NCBI GenBank assembly: GCA_013397795.1 | Contig: VZTJ01000523.1 | Span: 5,642,127-5,706,126, forward strand | DNA: 64,000 nucleotides | Origin: Orthonyx spaldingii | Lineage: Eukaryota; Chordata; Aves; Passeriformes; Orthonychidae | Direction of reading: 5' to 3' | Shown: piece by piece, positions 13,319-25,300 of the stretch | How positions within the stretch are numbered: position 1 is the stretch's first letter | Layout: each line of letters starts with the position of its first letter | Program-made: the position numbers and the translations under genes | Notes under the pieces: model-generated | Seen by the model: only the letters and a program-made list of their open reading frames with translations | Databases searched by the model: none | What the model was told of the DNA's origin: nothing

Positions 13319-14097
13319 NNNNNNNNNNNNNNNNNNNNNNNNNNNNNNNNNNNNNNNNNNNNNNNNNNNNNNNNNNNNNNNNNNNNNNNNNNNNNNNNNN
13401 NNNNNNNNNNNNNNNNNNNNNNNNNNNNNNNNNNNNNNNNNNNNNNNNNNNNNNNNNNNNNNNNNNNNNNNNNNNNNNNNNNNNNNNNNNNNNNNNNNNN
13501 NNNNNNNNNNNNNNNNNNNNNNNNNNNNNNNNNNNNNNNNNNNNNNNNNNNNNNNNNNNNNNNNNNNNNNNNNNNNNNNNNNNNNNNNNNNNNNNNNNNN
13601 NNNNNNNNNNNNNNNNNNNNNNNNNNNNNNNNNNNNNNNNNNNNNNNNNNNNNNNNNNNNNNNNNNNNNNNNNNNNNNNNNNNNNNNNNNNNNNNNNNNN
13701 NNNNNNNNNNNNNNNNNNNNNNNNNNNNNNNNNNNNNNNNNNNNNNNNNNNNNNNNNNNNNNNNNNNNNNNNNNNNNNNNNNNNNNNNNNNNNNNNNNNN
13801 NNNNNNNNNNNNNNNNNNNNNNNNNNNNNNNNNNNNNNNNNNNNNNNNNNNNNNNNNNNNNNNNNNNNNNNNNNNNNNNNNNNNNNNNNNNNNNNNNNNN
13901 NNNNNNNNNNNNNNNNNNNNNNNNNNNNNNNNNNNNNNNNNNNNNNNNNNNNNNNNNNNNNNNNNNNNNNNNNNNNNNNNNNNNNNNNNNNNNNNNNNNN
14001 NNNNNNNNNNNNNNNNNNNNNNNNNNNNNNNNNNNNNNNNNNNNNNNNNNNNNNNNNNNNNNNNNNNNNNNNNNNNNNNNNNNNNNNNNNNNNNNNN
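13319..14097. other. Assembly gap (779 N)
   Basis: An unsequenced run of N directly abuts the GC-rich side of the CpG island. It probably hides part of the island and the first exon of the minus-strand kinase gene. Frames of about 400 residues that cross it consist mostly of unknown residues and mean nothing. Confidence 0.98.
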
Positions 14098-14127
14098 GAG
14101 CCCCGGCGGGCGCAGGGAGCCGGGCAT
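14098..14127 (-). CDS. Possible start of NRK exon 1, running into the gap
   Basis: On the minus strand an ATG at 14127-14125 has G at -3. It opens a frame of ten codons (M P G S L R P P G L) that then enters the run of N. Human NRK also has a short Gly/Pro-containing first coding exon of about 19 residues before DPTGIF, so a first exon here is plausible. The frame is also open upstream as far as about 14526, so the ATG is not set by a preceding stop. The evidence is position in the CpG island only. Confidence 0.2.
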
Positions 14128-14601
14128 GCCCGGCCGGCCCCAGCGCCCTCCCCGGCCCGGGCGGCCGCCGCCGGCAACTTTGGCGGAGGGAGCAGCTCGG
14201 GGAAAGTTTGCGAGGAAGTGACGTGCGGAGCCCGCGGGGGTCGGGGCCACCTGCCGCCGGCGGGGCGGGGGCGGCCGCGCTCGGCCTCGCCCGCGCTCCC
14301 CGCGGGGCGGGACGGGGGGATCGCCGCTGGAATAGGGGAGTTTCCCTGCTCGCACCGCCCCGCGCCGGGCCGGGAAGGGCCGGGCTGACAGCGGGGACCC
14401 CCGGCACTGCAACCCCCGCACGGCGCACGGGGCAACGCACCAGCCGCTAGCCAGAGCCCTGGAACCCCCCCAAAACCTGCAGCGACAGCAGGTTTTCTTT
14501 TCCAAAGAAGAGGGTTTTATAAACACACACAGGCTGAGACACTCCCAGCCCCTTCCCCTGGGGGGACGGGCGCTGCGAACGGGAGCCCACGGGGCTGACG
14601 G

Positions 14602-14690
14602 CAGCGATGCTCACGGAGCTGAGCTCACAGCGATGCTCTCAGCGATGCTCACAGCCGAGCTCCCAGCGATGCTCACAGAGCCGGCTCAGC
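14602..14690. repeat. Short minisatellite at the edge of the CpG island
   Basis: The motif agcgatgctcacag recurs about four times with variation (starts near 14604, 14629, 14641, 14666), interspersed with gagctc-type units. On the plus strand it gives the repeated residues SQRCSQ in a 111-codon frame (14607-14942). That frame looks like a by-product of the repeat and not a gene. Confidence 0.7.
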
Positions 14691-17600
14691 CCCGCGGCCC
14701 CACGCAGAACAAGGTGCGGAGCGGGCACGGCCCCTCCAGCAGCCCGGCCCCGAGCGCCGCGGGCGGACCCAGCCCGGCACCGCGACCTCCGCTGTCCCTC
14801 GCTGCCTCCTTCCCCCGGCGATTGGGACCACAGAAAGAACACACTATACAACCGTAGTGTAGCAGGCTGGAAGGACTTGTGGGTATTTTTGGGCCTCGTA
14901 TTTAGAGATAAAGAACAGTGGAAATGTGCATTTGTGATATGAAGTCCTTAAACATTCCCGAAGGATGCTCAGGGCATTGTCCCCTCGCAGAGAGCAAGCA
15001 CAGGGGCCGAGGTTCTGAATCAGTACTTTCACAGTTGCAGACATAAAATCAAGACAAAGTCGACAAAGTGTCTTTGGTGCCTATTAGCACACCAGGGCGG
15101 CTGCAATGCCAGCAGCGAGGGGCAGTGTTGTAATAAAGGCGTTTGGCAATTTCCTTGAAAGAAGTGCTGATGTATCACTCAGCTTCAAGGTATCCTTGTA
15201 CAGCAGCCCACGCCGGGTACGTTATCGCTAACGTGACCCTGGGTTTGTGCTCCCTGCCTGCCTGCGGGCCAGCGTGTGGAGGCACTGCTAAAGACTTGAG
15301 GCCAATCACTGCATTAAAGTGCAAGTTTGTCGAAGAACTAAACATGTAATGCAGTGATGTGCAATGCAGCAGAAAGCCACACACAGCAACAGCCCAGCCC
15401 CCTGCTCTCCCCTGGGCAGCATTTAGAAAATTCTGGCCCTCACGTCACCTTTGTCAAAGCCAAGCCAGAGCTTTCCTCCCCATTCGAGCCTTCCTGCCTT
15501 ACATCAATACATCATTAGCCTTTTTGCTTGTGTTATTTCTCACAATCCCTATTTATCTCTTCTCTCTAACCTTCAGGCTGTCCTTTGTCTCCTGCCACTT
15601 TCCACTTCCTTCCTGCCTCCCTGGTGAGAACTGGTGTGAAACTCCCCACTGTTGTCTACTCTGCCCTCTCTCCTGCTCCATCTCTTAGATTCTTTGCCGA
15701 AATTAATCCTGCCTGCCTTGCTCACCTCTGGTGAGTGCTCCAACTTGAGGATTAATTTCTACTTGACAGCAAGTAGAAAATGCTACCAGAAAATCTACCC
15801 AGAAATGAGATGAAAATCTGTGTTTAGAAGTATAACACGGCTTGTAGTATTTTTGCAGACAGGTCTCACTATCCCTGCTATGTGCTTTTATCACCACATT
15901 TCATTTCCTTCCCCCTTCACCCTGCTGGGAGTTTCTGTGGATGCTCCAGTCCCACTCACACCTCTGCAGGCAGGGCTCTGAGCAATTCTTCCCTTGCTGC
16001 TGAGGAAGGCAGGACATCATTTCCCCATAAAGGCCTTGCAGGTCTAACAGAAGCAACAGCTGGTTTTGTCACTGATATTCACAGATCTGTTGAGGCTACA
16101 AATGCCACCAGGACAAGGCTACTTTAGATAGTAGAACCAGATTTACAAGGCCTGAGTCCTTCACCAGCTTGCTGAGTGGTTCTACAGACACAGAAATGTG
16201 CTCCAGGTGTCCCCCATGGCCTCGTGCCCTGCTTCTGGCAAACCCTTCCCAAAGCCCTGATCAAACAGGGTGCTCGTGCTGTTGCTGGCCTGTGAGCAGG
16301 CTGTCCCACCCTGCTCTTCTGCATGAACCTGTGGCAGAGTAACTCCCAGGAATCAGAAATTCGATGCATTAGTGCAATTGTTAATAAACCCACATTCACC
16401 TTACCAATAATAAAAAGTGAACAGGTTCCCTTCATAATAAATTCAATTTTAAAAATACCAAACAACCGAAGCATAATAAGCACAAGAGACAATTAAATGC
16501 TCTCAGTACAGCTTTCCTCTCCAACAGCCATAGTCAGAACCCTGAAGCCAAATGCAGCAACCACAGACCAGCACATGAAAACCATTCAAATGTCTATGTG
16601 CATGCAGAGGATATTTTGTATTACAAGGGAAGTGCAAGAATGAAGGGGGAAGAACTTCCTTTGTTTCAGCAAAGGAAATGCCATTGTACCCCAGAAGTAC
16701 TGGGCTAATCCTGAGCTCTTCTGTCATCATCCTAACACAGATTTGGGTCCATAATAATCCTACCAAGAGTAATTGCCCCTGCCAGATGTGACAGTCAGTA
16801 AAGGAAGAGAGTGTTTAAAGCTGAGGCTCGAATTGACATGCTGGCTGGTTTCCTCTAGCTTTGTTTACACTGGATCTCAGCTACAGGTGTGAAGCTGGCA
16901 GAGAAATAAACAAGAAGATAACTCATAAGAACAGGATTTCTGGCCTACAGGAAATAAACAGCTTTGTAAAATGGGGCCTTAGCCTGAAAAGGACAAGCTG
17001 ACTCATTGCAGCATTTCTCAGTTCTCTGAACTGTAAATTCTGAAAAATTATCATTCAGAAAAACTTCAACACACAGGATCATGTTATTGAAATAATCACC
17101 CAGATGATGCTCGGGGAATGGATGTCCCTGCCACTCCCACGGCAGTGGGAACAGCCAGGCTCAGCAGCTCATGCCACATCTGTGACTCCAGAGCCAACCC
17201 TCTGCATATATTTCCCAGCATTTTCAGGATACAAATCCAACATGAAGCTCAGAAACCCCAAAGCTCAAGTTAGGCTCCCTGCTGTACAGGTAGGAGACAA
17301 ATCCCCCTTCAAGCTTCTGGGTTCTCCTGCTCCCAACTTCGTGGTGGAGAGCCATCCCCGAGTGCCAGCCTTCCCCAGGACTCCTCTCTGCAGCAGCTCC
17401 CCACCACATGCTCCAACATCAAACATGATCTCTGTGAACACCAGCTTTCCTTGGCACTGGACCACTCCCTGAGAGATTTATTTTGCTGCAAGTTTTCTTA
17501 CCTTCTGTAAGGAACCTGTGTTATGCCCAGGCCTGAGGCACCTCATCAGGTTGATGCTGAAGATCCAACATCAGCACCTTTCTCCCAGAATAAAAGTACT

Positions 17601-19470
17601 TTACAAATTCTCCATTACTTTTGGGTTTTATATGAACTAGAGATTTTAGACATCTCCTTAGTGTTTCTTTAGGGCACAACCCTTGGCTAGCTAAGATTAC
17701 ACATCAGAAGCCTTTATAGGCTTGTCCACAGCCTGGATATGTCTGGATGCCAGTTTAGTGGCAGTCACATAGTGCCAGGAGTCCTACTTCATGACCACAG
17801 AAAAGCAGAGACTACTTTTATCAGGTCACACCTTGGAAAATACCAGGATAACTTAGTGCAGCTGCTGCAACAATTTTTTGGATTGCAAAGGGAAGATTTA
17901 AGCTTCAGGCCATGGACACCCAGTTACATTCCAATTTAGTTAAAAGATGCTAAAAAACCAAACTACCAATCCAATCCACCTCATATCTTCAGCTTTCCTG
18001 GGACCCATCCCTACAGTGCTGGGAAATCACAGTGAAACGTCGTTGTTTGCAATGCATTGTTGGATTGTGCACTGAATATTTCTCACGCTTTCTCCTATTT
18101 GAACTGAAGAAAATTCCCACTTCATTCCAAACACATTAAGGGTGGGCCAGAAAGTCATATTTAAACCTGAATCTGTCTTCAGATTTCCAGTTTGCAGAGA
18201 CTGCTGCATTAGGATCAAGAGACAGGGTTGCTACCCTGAGTAAACTGGAAATACCAGAAATCCAGACAAACAAACCAAAACAGTCATTTCCCGTACAGTA
18301 CTCAGCAGCACATACAGTAGTGTTCAGCTCTTTAAAAATTAAATAACTTTTTTCAGTTCCTGGCAGCCGTGCTAGTGCAGTTTCACAGGATATCCAAAAT
18401 GAGACCAAACAGCTTCCTTCCCAAAGGATTCCTGAGTGGACAGGCGAGCTGGAAAAAGTGCCTCTGACTACTGTAATCCCATCCAGGATGTCCACCTCAT
18501 TTCCCAAGGGCAAAACTTAAAATATAGGTCTCCCACAAAATGTGCATTACTCCAAATGCCCTTGCTGGGACTTTTGCAGGAATTTATTTTCTTTCCAGTG
18601 GTACGCAGACAAGCCAGCCCATGCCAGGCTGTCCCCACACACAGCACAGGGAGCACAGGGAGCCCTCTCCTCGCAGCACCGATAACCCTCGGTGGCTGCC
18701 TGACCCAGGGCTTCACAGCATTGTTTCAGCTCAGCCCTTCGGAGTTTCTCAAGGAAAAAATGCTGCCACTGGAAGTTTCCAGTTTCCCATCAGCCCAGCA
18801 CACAGCCCTGCTCTCCCTGAAAAGAGCCACACCAATGTTTCCAGGGAGAGGAGTCGTATCCTCTCTAACAATGGTATTTTGCACTCCTGGCTTTGGACTC
18901 TGTTCCAGCCCCAGTTGAATCCTCAGTGGTGATTTTGTGCAGTAATACATGAATTATACAGATAACTGTTTCCCTGTGTGAAAGCTATTTCTGTTACTTT
19001 GTCTCTCCATGAGAATTTTTCCTACTCCAATTTTCTTTTCTTTCCTGTGTCACTGAGTATTTCACTGTGACTCTGCCTCATATCAGAATATCAAGGCAGT
19101 ATCTGCCTGCTGCAACGATACCAGTGCACACAGGCTAGCTGGCAATTCTGCAAAACAAAGAGAATTTTTCCAAATAAATTGAACCCTCACATTTTATGTA
19201 GCTATTGTATCTTGCTGTTGTGCAGCCATTTGCCTTGCTATAAGTTTTTCCCTTCTCTCCCATCTTCTGCAAATTTATTTCTTCATTCAAAGTAAGGACA
19301 CTTTGAAACACTTTGCAAGGAACAGTAGCTATATGTTACTAGGTCATCAGGTCCCAATGGGGTTTATGAATACCGTAATGAATTTCAGCCCAACATCTGT
19401 CTGCTCTCTGAAACAGATGCAATTATGGAAAAAAAATAGCTGCTGCCTCTTCACAGGCAGATCTCGCAGT

Positions 19471-19526
19471 AAAAAAAAAAACCAAAAAAACAACAACAAA
19501 AAAAACCAAACCAAAACACAAAGAAA
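19471..19526 (+). repeat. A-rich low-complexity tract
   Basis: A run of A with interspersed C (aaaaaaaaaaaccaaaaaaa and following acaa units). It may be a decayed poly(A)-derived tract, but no retroelement body is visible next to it. Confidence 0.8.
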
Positions 19527-22267
19527 ACTGACAAAGCACAGTTGAATCGCTACCACATTAAATTTATCAGTCAAAATATCACATGGCAGACGCTCTTCTT
19601 CTGAAAGCAAGACAAGTTGTGGTAACTCTTCTGGCAGACAAACAGGGGTTTTTTGACTTTAGAAAATCCTGCAGGCATGGCTTTGCCAACCAAATACTAA
19701 CTCTGGATGACTCAGACCACGGTTCCCTTTTATCCAAACCGCTGAAGTTTGGTGGTTAGCTAAAAAGGAACTGGTATCTGAATCACCCTTAGTTGGGAGG
19801 AATTGTCAGATTAAAGTCTTGGGCATGGGGTTTTGGGGGCAGGGTGGTGGTTTGGTTTCTGTTCCCTTCTTTCCCAAAGGCAAGAAAACAAAGATCAACA
19901 ACTTTAAATGTGGGGACACCTTTCTTACTCCAAAAAATATTTTAAAAGAATTAACTTTATCCTATCTTTTTAACCTTCTCAATGTCATGTGTCAATCTAG
20001 GCATATTCTCAGTAAATTAAACAGATTTTTTCAGTCCTGTTGCAAGTCTAACCTGTGCCTCACAAAATTACACAATTTTAACCTTGCCTTAGCTACAAAA
20101 AAAGCCCAACTAATTGCTCAAGTCCCTCTTACACATCTGCATTTCCCAGGCCCTCTGCTTCTCCTTTTCTTAGAGTAGGAAAAAAAAAAGGCAAAAGAGG
20201 AACTGTAATTTATGAGCCTCTATCCAGCCCTCTGGAACAAAACCTGCCCTCTGTGACCTATTAAACATCTTTGGGGAAGTCTTCTCTATTCTCACTCCAA
20301 CTTCCATTTAATTCCAAGCTGCTTTTCATCTCAGTGCTTTGTCAACTCCGGCCATTTCAAACACACTTGGGTGCCCCAGTGCAGTGGCTGAGCCTTTTCA
20401 GTCCTCCTCTTTTCCTCAAGGGAAATGTATCCTGTGTTTGGGAGGCTGCCTAATTTGTGTGTCTTCTGGATGGGGAAGACAAAGGGAAGCTCATTTAGGC
20501 ATTGAGCAACAGTGTCCTCTTCCAGCATTAACTGATGGATCAGTCTGTGTCTTTTCCTGTAGATCTGTGCCAGTCCTATCTAAACATTCTCTGTCTTTGT
20601 ATATTAATAACCTGCTTATAACTCCCAGCCAAGTTTCAATTGTGCCTGTAACACCATGCTCAGCCTGGAAAGAGGCAGCACAGCTCTGGTGGGGATCTGT
20701 CAGCTTCTCACTGCACTTCACAGCGTTTTGGGCAGAGCACTGAGTAGGTGCACTCGCCTTGATGTTGCTGCTGCACAGTGCAGCTGTCAGCTGAGACTGT
20801 AAACATTTTAAAAATTAAATCTGACAAGTTGTTTGGTGGTTTGTGAAGAATGGGAAGGCTCTGTACATCTGCCAGTCATTCACTGATGTTTAGTCACGGA
20901 GGTTTTGTGGGAAAGAAATGTGTTTGCACAGGTCTGAGGTTGGGTGTATTCACTGTTTTTATTGATAACTTGGAAAAAACTGCTAAATAAACCCATTGAA
21001 ACAATATTCACCTGAACAGCAGCTCGTGCCAGGTGATGTGCAAGCCCAGCCTGCACACAGTGGGGTGAAGGGCTGTGGCACAGACCCTCCTCCCATTGCC
21101 TGGACACTGCCCAGAGCCCCAGAGACACAAACTGTGCCAAATCTGTGGGAATACCTCAGTCCAACACTGTAGGACAAGGGCTGATGGGATCAACTGCAGA
21201 AGCAAAGAAAGACAAGGGAAGGGACTTTCCCTCCAGCACTGCTTTGCTGAGGCAGCAGCTCCAGCATCTTTCTAGCAATGCACAGAGCAGAAATGAAGAC
21301 TTGGATTCAGTGAAAGGAGGGGGCAGAAAAATTAATACTGAGGACAAAATGGTTTAATGTGCCCACTTTGAATAGCTAAAGCTCTAACTTTATTAAAAAC
21401 ACACGTGACTTTTTATTTTCTCCTAAGAGGAAAACAGTGGCATTTTAATCACACTAGACATAATGAGAGCCAGTAGCTGAAGCAGAAGCCAAACAACAAA
21501 AACAATAACCCTCCTCAAAACTAAAAAAACTAAACAAAGTAGAAACAAAGGCACCACATGTTCACAGATCTCCTGGTTTCCATTTCTCATGGGTCTCTCA
21601 CTTTCTGGTTCCTAGGGTAAGTGAAAGAGTGCTCAGACCTCCCCAGATTAGAGCTGCTTTCAGCAGCCTCTCAGACAGCTTCACTAATCCAGAGTTACTG
21701 GGGAGCCAGATGTCCTGGCCACAGCAGCCTCTGTGCCACCCAGGAAACCTGTCCCCTCTGGAGGGCTGGTAGCTGCTGTGCAGGAGCCAAGCCACAGCCA
21801 GGCCCTGCACTGCCACCCTACAGCACACTTGGGCTTCCCCTTCCAGCAGGGAGATCTGGGGATTTAAACCAGCTTCCCTTTTCACAGCAGCTTAAGTTCT
21901 TTAAGGAGTTTAGCTCCATAAGCCAATTAAACCTCTTTAAGTCCTTGAGCTCTCCTACCTTCCCCGAGCAGTTTGCATGCTTACATGGCTTTACAGGATG
22001 AAAGCTGATTTCATCTAGCCAGGGCCTGAGCATCTTACGGGGTCACAGGCCAAGCAATCCCAGGCGGAGTCGGCAAGTCTGGAATCCTCTGCAGACCAGA
22101 CTCAGAGTGCTGCACGCTGTGGCCTTGATCCTGAGGGCAAATTCTTGCAGGTTTGGAAAAGGCCAACTTTTATTCCTTTGCTTTCCAGAAGCCCCAGCTC
22201 TAGGTTATAAAGTAAAGGATGGCCCATGAGCTCATAAACGTTGCACACTGAGAGTGGGAGGAAGCCA

Positions 22268-22370
22268 GTTATTATCCTCATTTACACATCCACTGTGGAG
22301 GTGTAGCCAGACACGACTGGTGTCACCCCCTCGGGTCCCATCCCAGTGCCTTATCTCTCCTTCCTGTCTT
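22268..22370 (+). repeat. Possible MIR-type SINE relic
   Basis: The segment ttattatcctcatttacaca resembles the MIR 5' core (ttattatccccattttacag). It is followed by a degraded region with a cag-acacgactggtgtcacc part. The similarity is partial, so the call is weak. Confidence 0.25.
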
Positions 22371-25300
22371 TTTCCTTTGGATTAGTTCACACTACAAGTA
22401 GGAGAACAGTAATACAGTCATGTGGTATTTGAATATGAAAGCTTACAACCAAGTCTCTGAAGCACTGTTCTAGGTTTTTTTCCTTAGGGTTTCTTTCTGT
22501 TTGTTTTTAAATGGACAATTCAGCAACATCGCGAAAGCCAGAAAACCACAACATAAAATTTTATGAGAAGCTATCACCAGCCCCCTTTGTTTCCTGTAGG
22601 ACATATCCTGCATAGCTAGATATATTTATATACAAAGTATGTAGATTTACATTATTTAAACATTTAAAAAAGAGTATATCTCCTAAATGCTCTTTTTAAG
22701 TCAGTTAATAACCATATGTCATTATGTTGTCAGAATACAGGTTTAACTCCTTCAAAGAAAAACCAACATTCTGCAGTAACAATGTGATTCTGTAAACAGT
22801 TGTGGATTAACATTCAGTGACCACTGAATCTTCTCTGTGATTAAAAATCCCCACCAGCTGCCCAATCTGCTTTTGTCAGTGAACTTGCTGTCATTTTATG
22901 GCAATAAATATACAGTTTGCCCACATACTTGAGGTCAGACATGCTTATGCCTGAAAAGGAGCATTTCCATGAGTGTTATGTGCAGGGCAGACCTATAGCT
23001 CTGGAGCTGCTCAAGGTCACCATCTCTGTTTCTTCTAAACCAGTGCCAAATCACCCCAAAAAGCTCTGTCTGCTCAGCACCTGGGTAGTGCTCTCTCCAT
23101 CAGGGTCACACAAGAAGGATGTGACACTGAGGTGCAGCCCCTGGACCCTGAAGCAGATGTGGGGGTGCTGAAATGGGCTTTCCAAGATGAGCCCTGTCCT
23201 AGTAAAGTATTTTGTGCCATTCATTACCTGAACCCAGCTCACCAACAGGTCCTGCTGTCGCTCTGACCGTAAAACTTCCCACCTAGCCCCCCAAACAGCA
23301 GGTACCTCAGCAGCTCCTCCCTCCCTGCAAACACAGATGGTATTTCAGAAACCTACCTCACTTTGATTCAAACTTCCCCAAGGCCACACAACTCCTACCA
23401 AAGCATTTCCAGCACAACTGTACCTGCCAGCTCAGACTGTGCATCCCTCGCCCCACAGCCAGCACCACCCTCCCCAGCGAGCTCCAGGGCTGGGACCACA
23501 CAGCCCCACTCAAATCTGAGCTCCCATCAGGCTGGGACTCAGCTGTCAGCCACCAGGGCTGGTGGAAGCAATGAACACAAGTGTGGCTGTTTGACCTGAT
23601 TTTATATTCCACCTCTTGGGAACAACCTTTACATGGGCCCTTTCTTGCAGAGGCAAAGTGGGGGTGCCTTTGTGCAGCCTGGGGAACAGCAGCCATCACT
23701 TGTAATTTGCAGCTGCAGCAAACAGCAGTGATGCCCTCCACCATGGCCCATCACACTTCCTCCACAGCTTTCCACCCCCACAGTTTCAGGGCACCTCGGC
23801 TGTGTCTCGGTGGTTTTTGGGTGGTTTTAGCCAGCCCAGCACGGCTCCCCTCGGCCCTGGCTGTGCTGAGCCATCTGGGACACAGTGGGGGTTGTGTCCC
23901 CAGCCTGGCTGTGCTGTGGGGTCCCCCTGGTGTGCATTAACACCCATGTGCTCGGCACCTTCTCTTCTTTAATCCGTTCTCTCAACCCAGACTCCTCAGG
24001 CTGGCTGTGAACAGACATGCACACGCTGTGGGTGCTCACACACCTCCTCTGAGCCACATGCTTTGTACCATCTCTGGCTTTGAAGCAGCAGTACCACTTC
24101 GGTTCTTTTTCCTAGGTGTTTTTTCCTATGATCAATATAAAAACAAATTTAAAACCTACAGAAAAAAAAAAAACAAACAGAAAACTTTCAGTTTAACTCT
24201 GCAATACTTGAACCCTTTTGTTGTTTTTGCTGGATTTCGGTCACCCCACAGAGATCGATTGTTTTCTTTCTTGTCCAGACATGTCCTCCTGCTCAGGCTG
24301 ATAACAATTTGCTTTACTTGTATGTGGCTGTATGGGTTTGGGTTTTCCCTTGCCATTTCTGTGAACAGTGTAGCAAAGGTTGGTAGTGTTTATCCTCATT
24401 CCCTTTCTCATTTTTGCTTATTTTGATTATTCTCCCATACCAATGCTGGCTGTTTCTCCCATCATATTTAATCCCCTTTGTGGCCACCTCCAATTTTCCA
24501 ATGCATATGCTGGCATTAAATTGCCTGTTATCCTGTCCTAATTTCCATGTTACAACTGCTCAGAGGATAATAAAAATTTATCTACTTTTTTTCTCTTTGC
24601 CTTTATATTGTTTATTGTTCATCTATACTGGGAGAGTCCTGTGAGTCCTTTCATGACTATTATTTTTTCCACATGTCCAAGCTCAAACTGAGAATTAGAA
24701 AGCTTCCAGGGCTGATCCTTCCTTGGCCAGCATTTCTATTGCATTTTTATTTTTAACCTTTTGAGAGCATTTTCTGCAGTTTTGCCTTTCCAGGGCTCAC
24801 GGGGGCCAACTCTGGGGTGACTCTGCAGTCAGATGTGCTGAGGCTCTTTGCAGAGGCACAAGCTAAGAGAAAGGTAACTGAGACCTGGTTGCCCTTAAGG
24901 TCAGGAGGGACAATTCTGGCCTCTGTGACTGTTGTGGTCTTTCACAGCACAGCTGACTCTGGGAAGATTTGGTTGGTTTGAGTGGGAAGCTCACTTCTTG
25001 AAATTTGGTGCAGTACTCGATGTCCTACCTGTGTAAAACCGGGGGAAGGAGGTGAGCGTGGTTTTGTACTGCAGCTGGCAAACTGAAAATACTTCTGGTA
25101 ACTTCCCTCCATGTTAGAGAGAATCACTGATACTGCCAAGCCACATCACATTAACTAATCTAGTTACAAAAACACACACCCTGTAACTCACAGGTCTTTT
25201 TTTTGTCCTCAATAGAAACCATTGGACCAACTGAAGCCCAATGCTCAGAGTTATTATAATCTTCCTTTTAAGCCACCCAGATTAATGGAACAAATTCCCA

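Larger units (their letters stand above)
1..14127 (-). other. NRK: NRK-like gene, 5' part (gene span, partial)
   Basis: This is the inferred extent of a minus-strand gene of the GCK-IV kinase family (MAP4K4, TNIK, MINK1, NRK). It is anchored by one unmistakable exon at 9310-9375 and by the CpG island at 14.1-14.85 kb, which lies upstream in the transcription direction. Assignment to NRK rather than TNIK or MINK1 rests on its neighbour: on human Xq22 NRK lies just downstream of IL1RAPL2 in the same orientation, which is the arrangement here. The kinase exon alone fits any GCK-IV member. Exon 3 onward was not found in 1-9300 and must lie past the left edge. The 14127 boundary is a possible ATG next to the gap and is not proven. 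Confidence 0.65.
14098..14850. promoter_or_regulatory. CpG-island promoter
   Basis: This stretch is very rich in G+C and CpG, in sharp contrast to the AT-rich flanks, and ends abruptly near 14.85 kb. It contains GC boxes (ggggcggggg around 14262-14271, and ggggcgggacgggg around 14304-14317). An ETS/CRE composite (gaggaagtgacgtg) lies at 14212-14225, and an inverted CCAAT (attgg) at 14821-14825. Such islands mark housekeeping or developmental promoters and are often bidirectional. Its position upstream of the minus-strand kinase exon makes it the likely NRK promoter. A divergent plus-strand transcript is possible. The left part is missing in the gap. Confidence 0.8.
14851..24100. other. Intergenic sequence, no gene recognised
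   Basis: This lies between the CpG island and the IL1RAPL2 3' end. I see many short overlapping frames (the longest about 160 codons at 18436-18918) but no recognisable domain or splice-linked exons. There is an A-rich low-complexity tract at 19471-19526. A weak MIR-like segment lies near 22.27-22.37 kb. From about 15.4 kb the plus strand is visibly T/C-rich, unlike the A/C-rich strand left of the CpG island. Confidence 0.55.

Noticed and set aside
13191..14526. Minus-strand frames of 389-414 codons
   Set aside because: They are mostly unknown residues from the 779-base run of N. The ends are ordinary CpG-rich or AT-rich DNA.
18436..18932. 130-160 codon overlapping plus-strand frames
   Set aside because: Two different frames overlap in the same C-rich stretch, which points to composition. 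No family is recognised.
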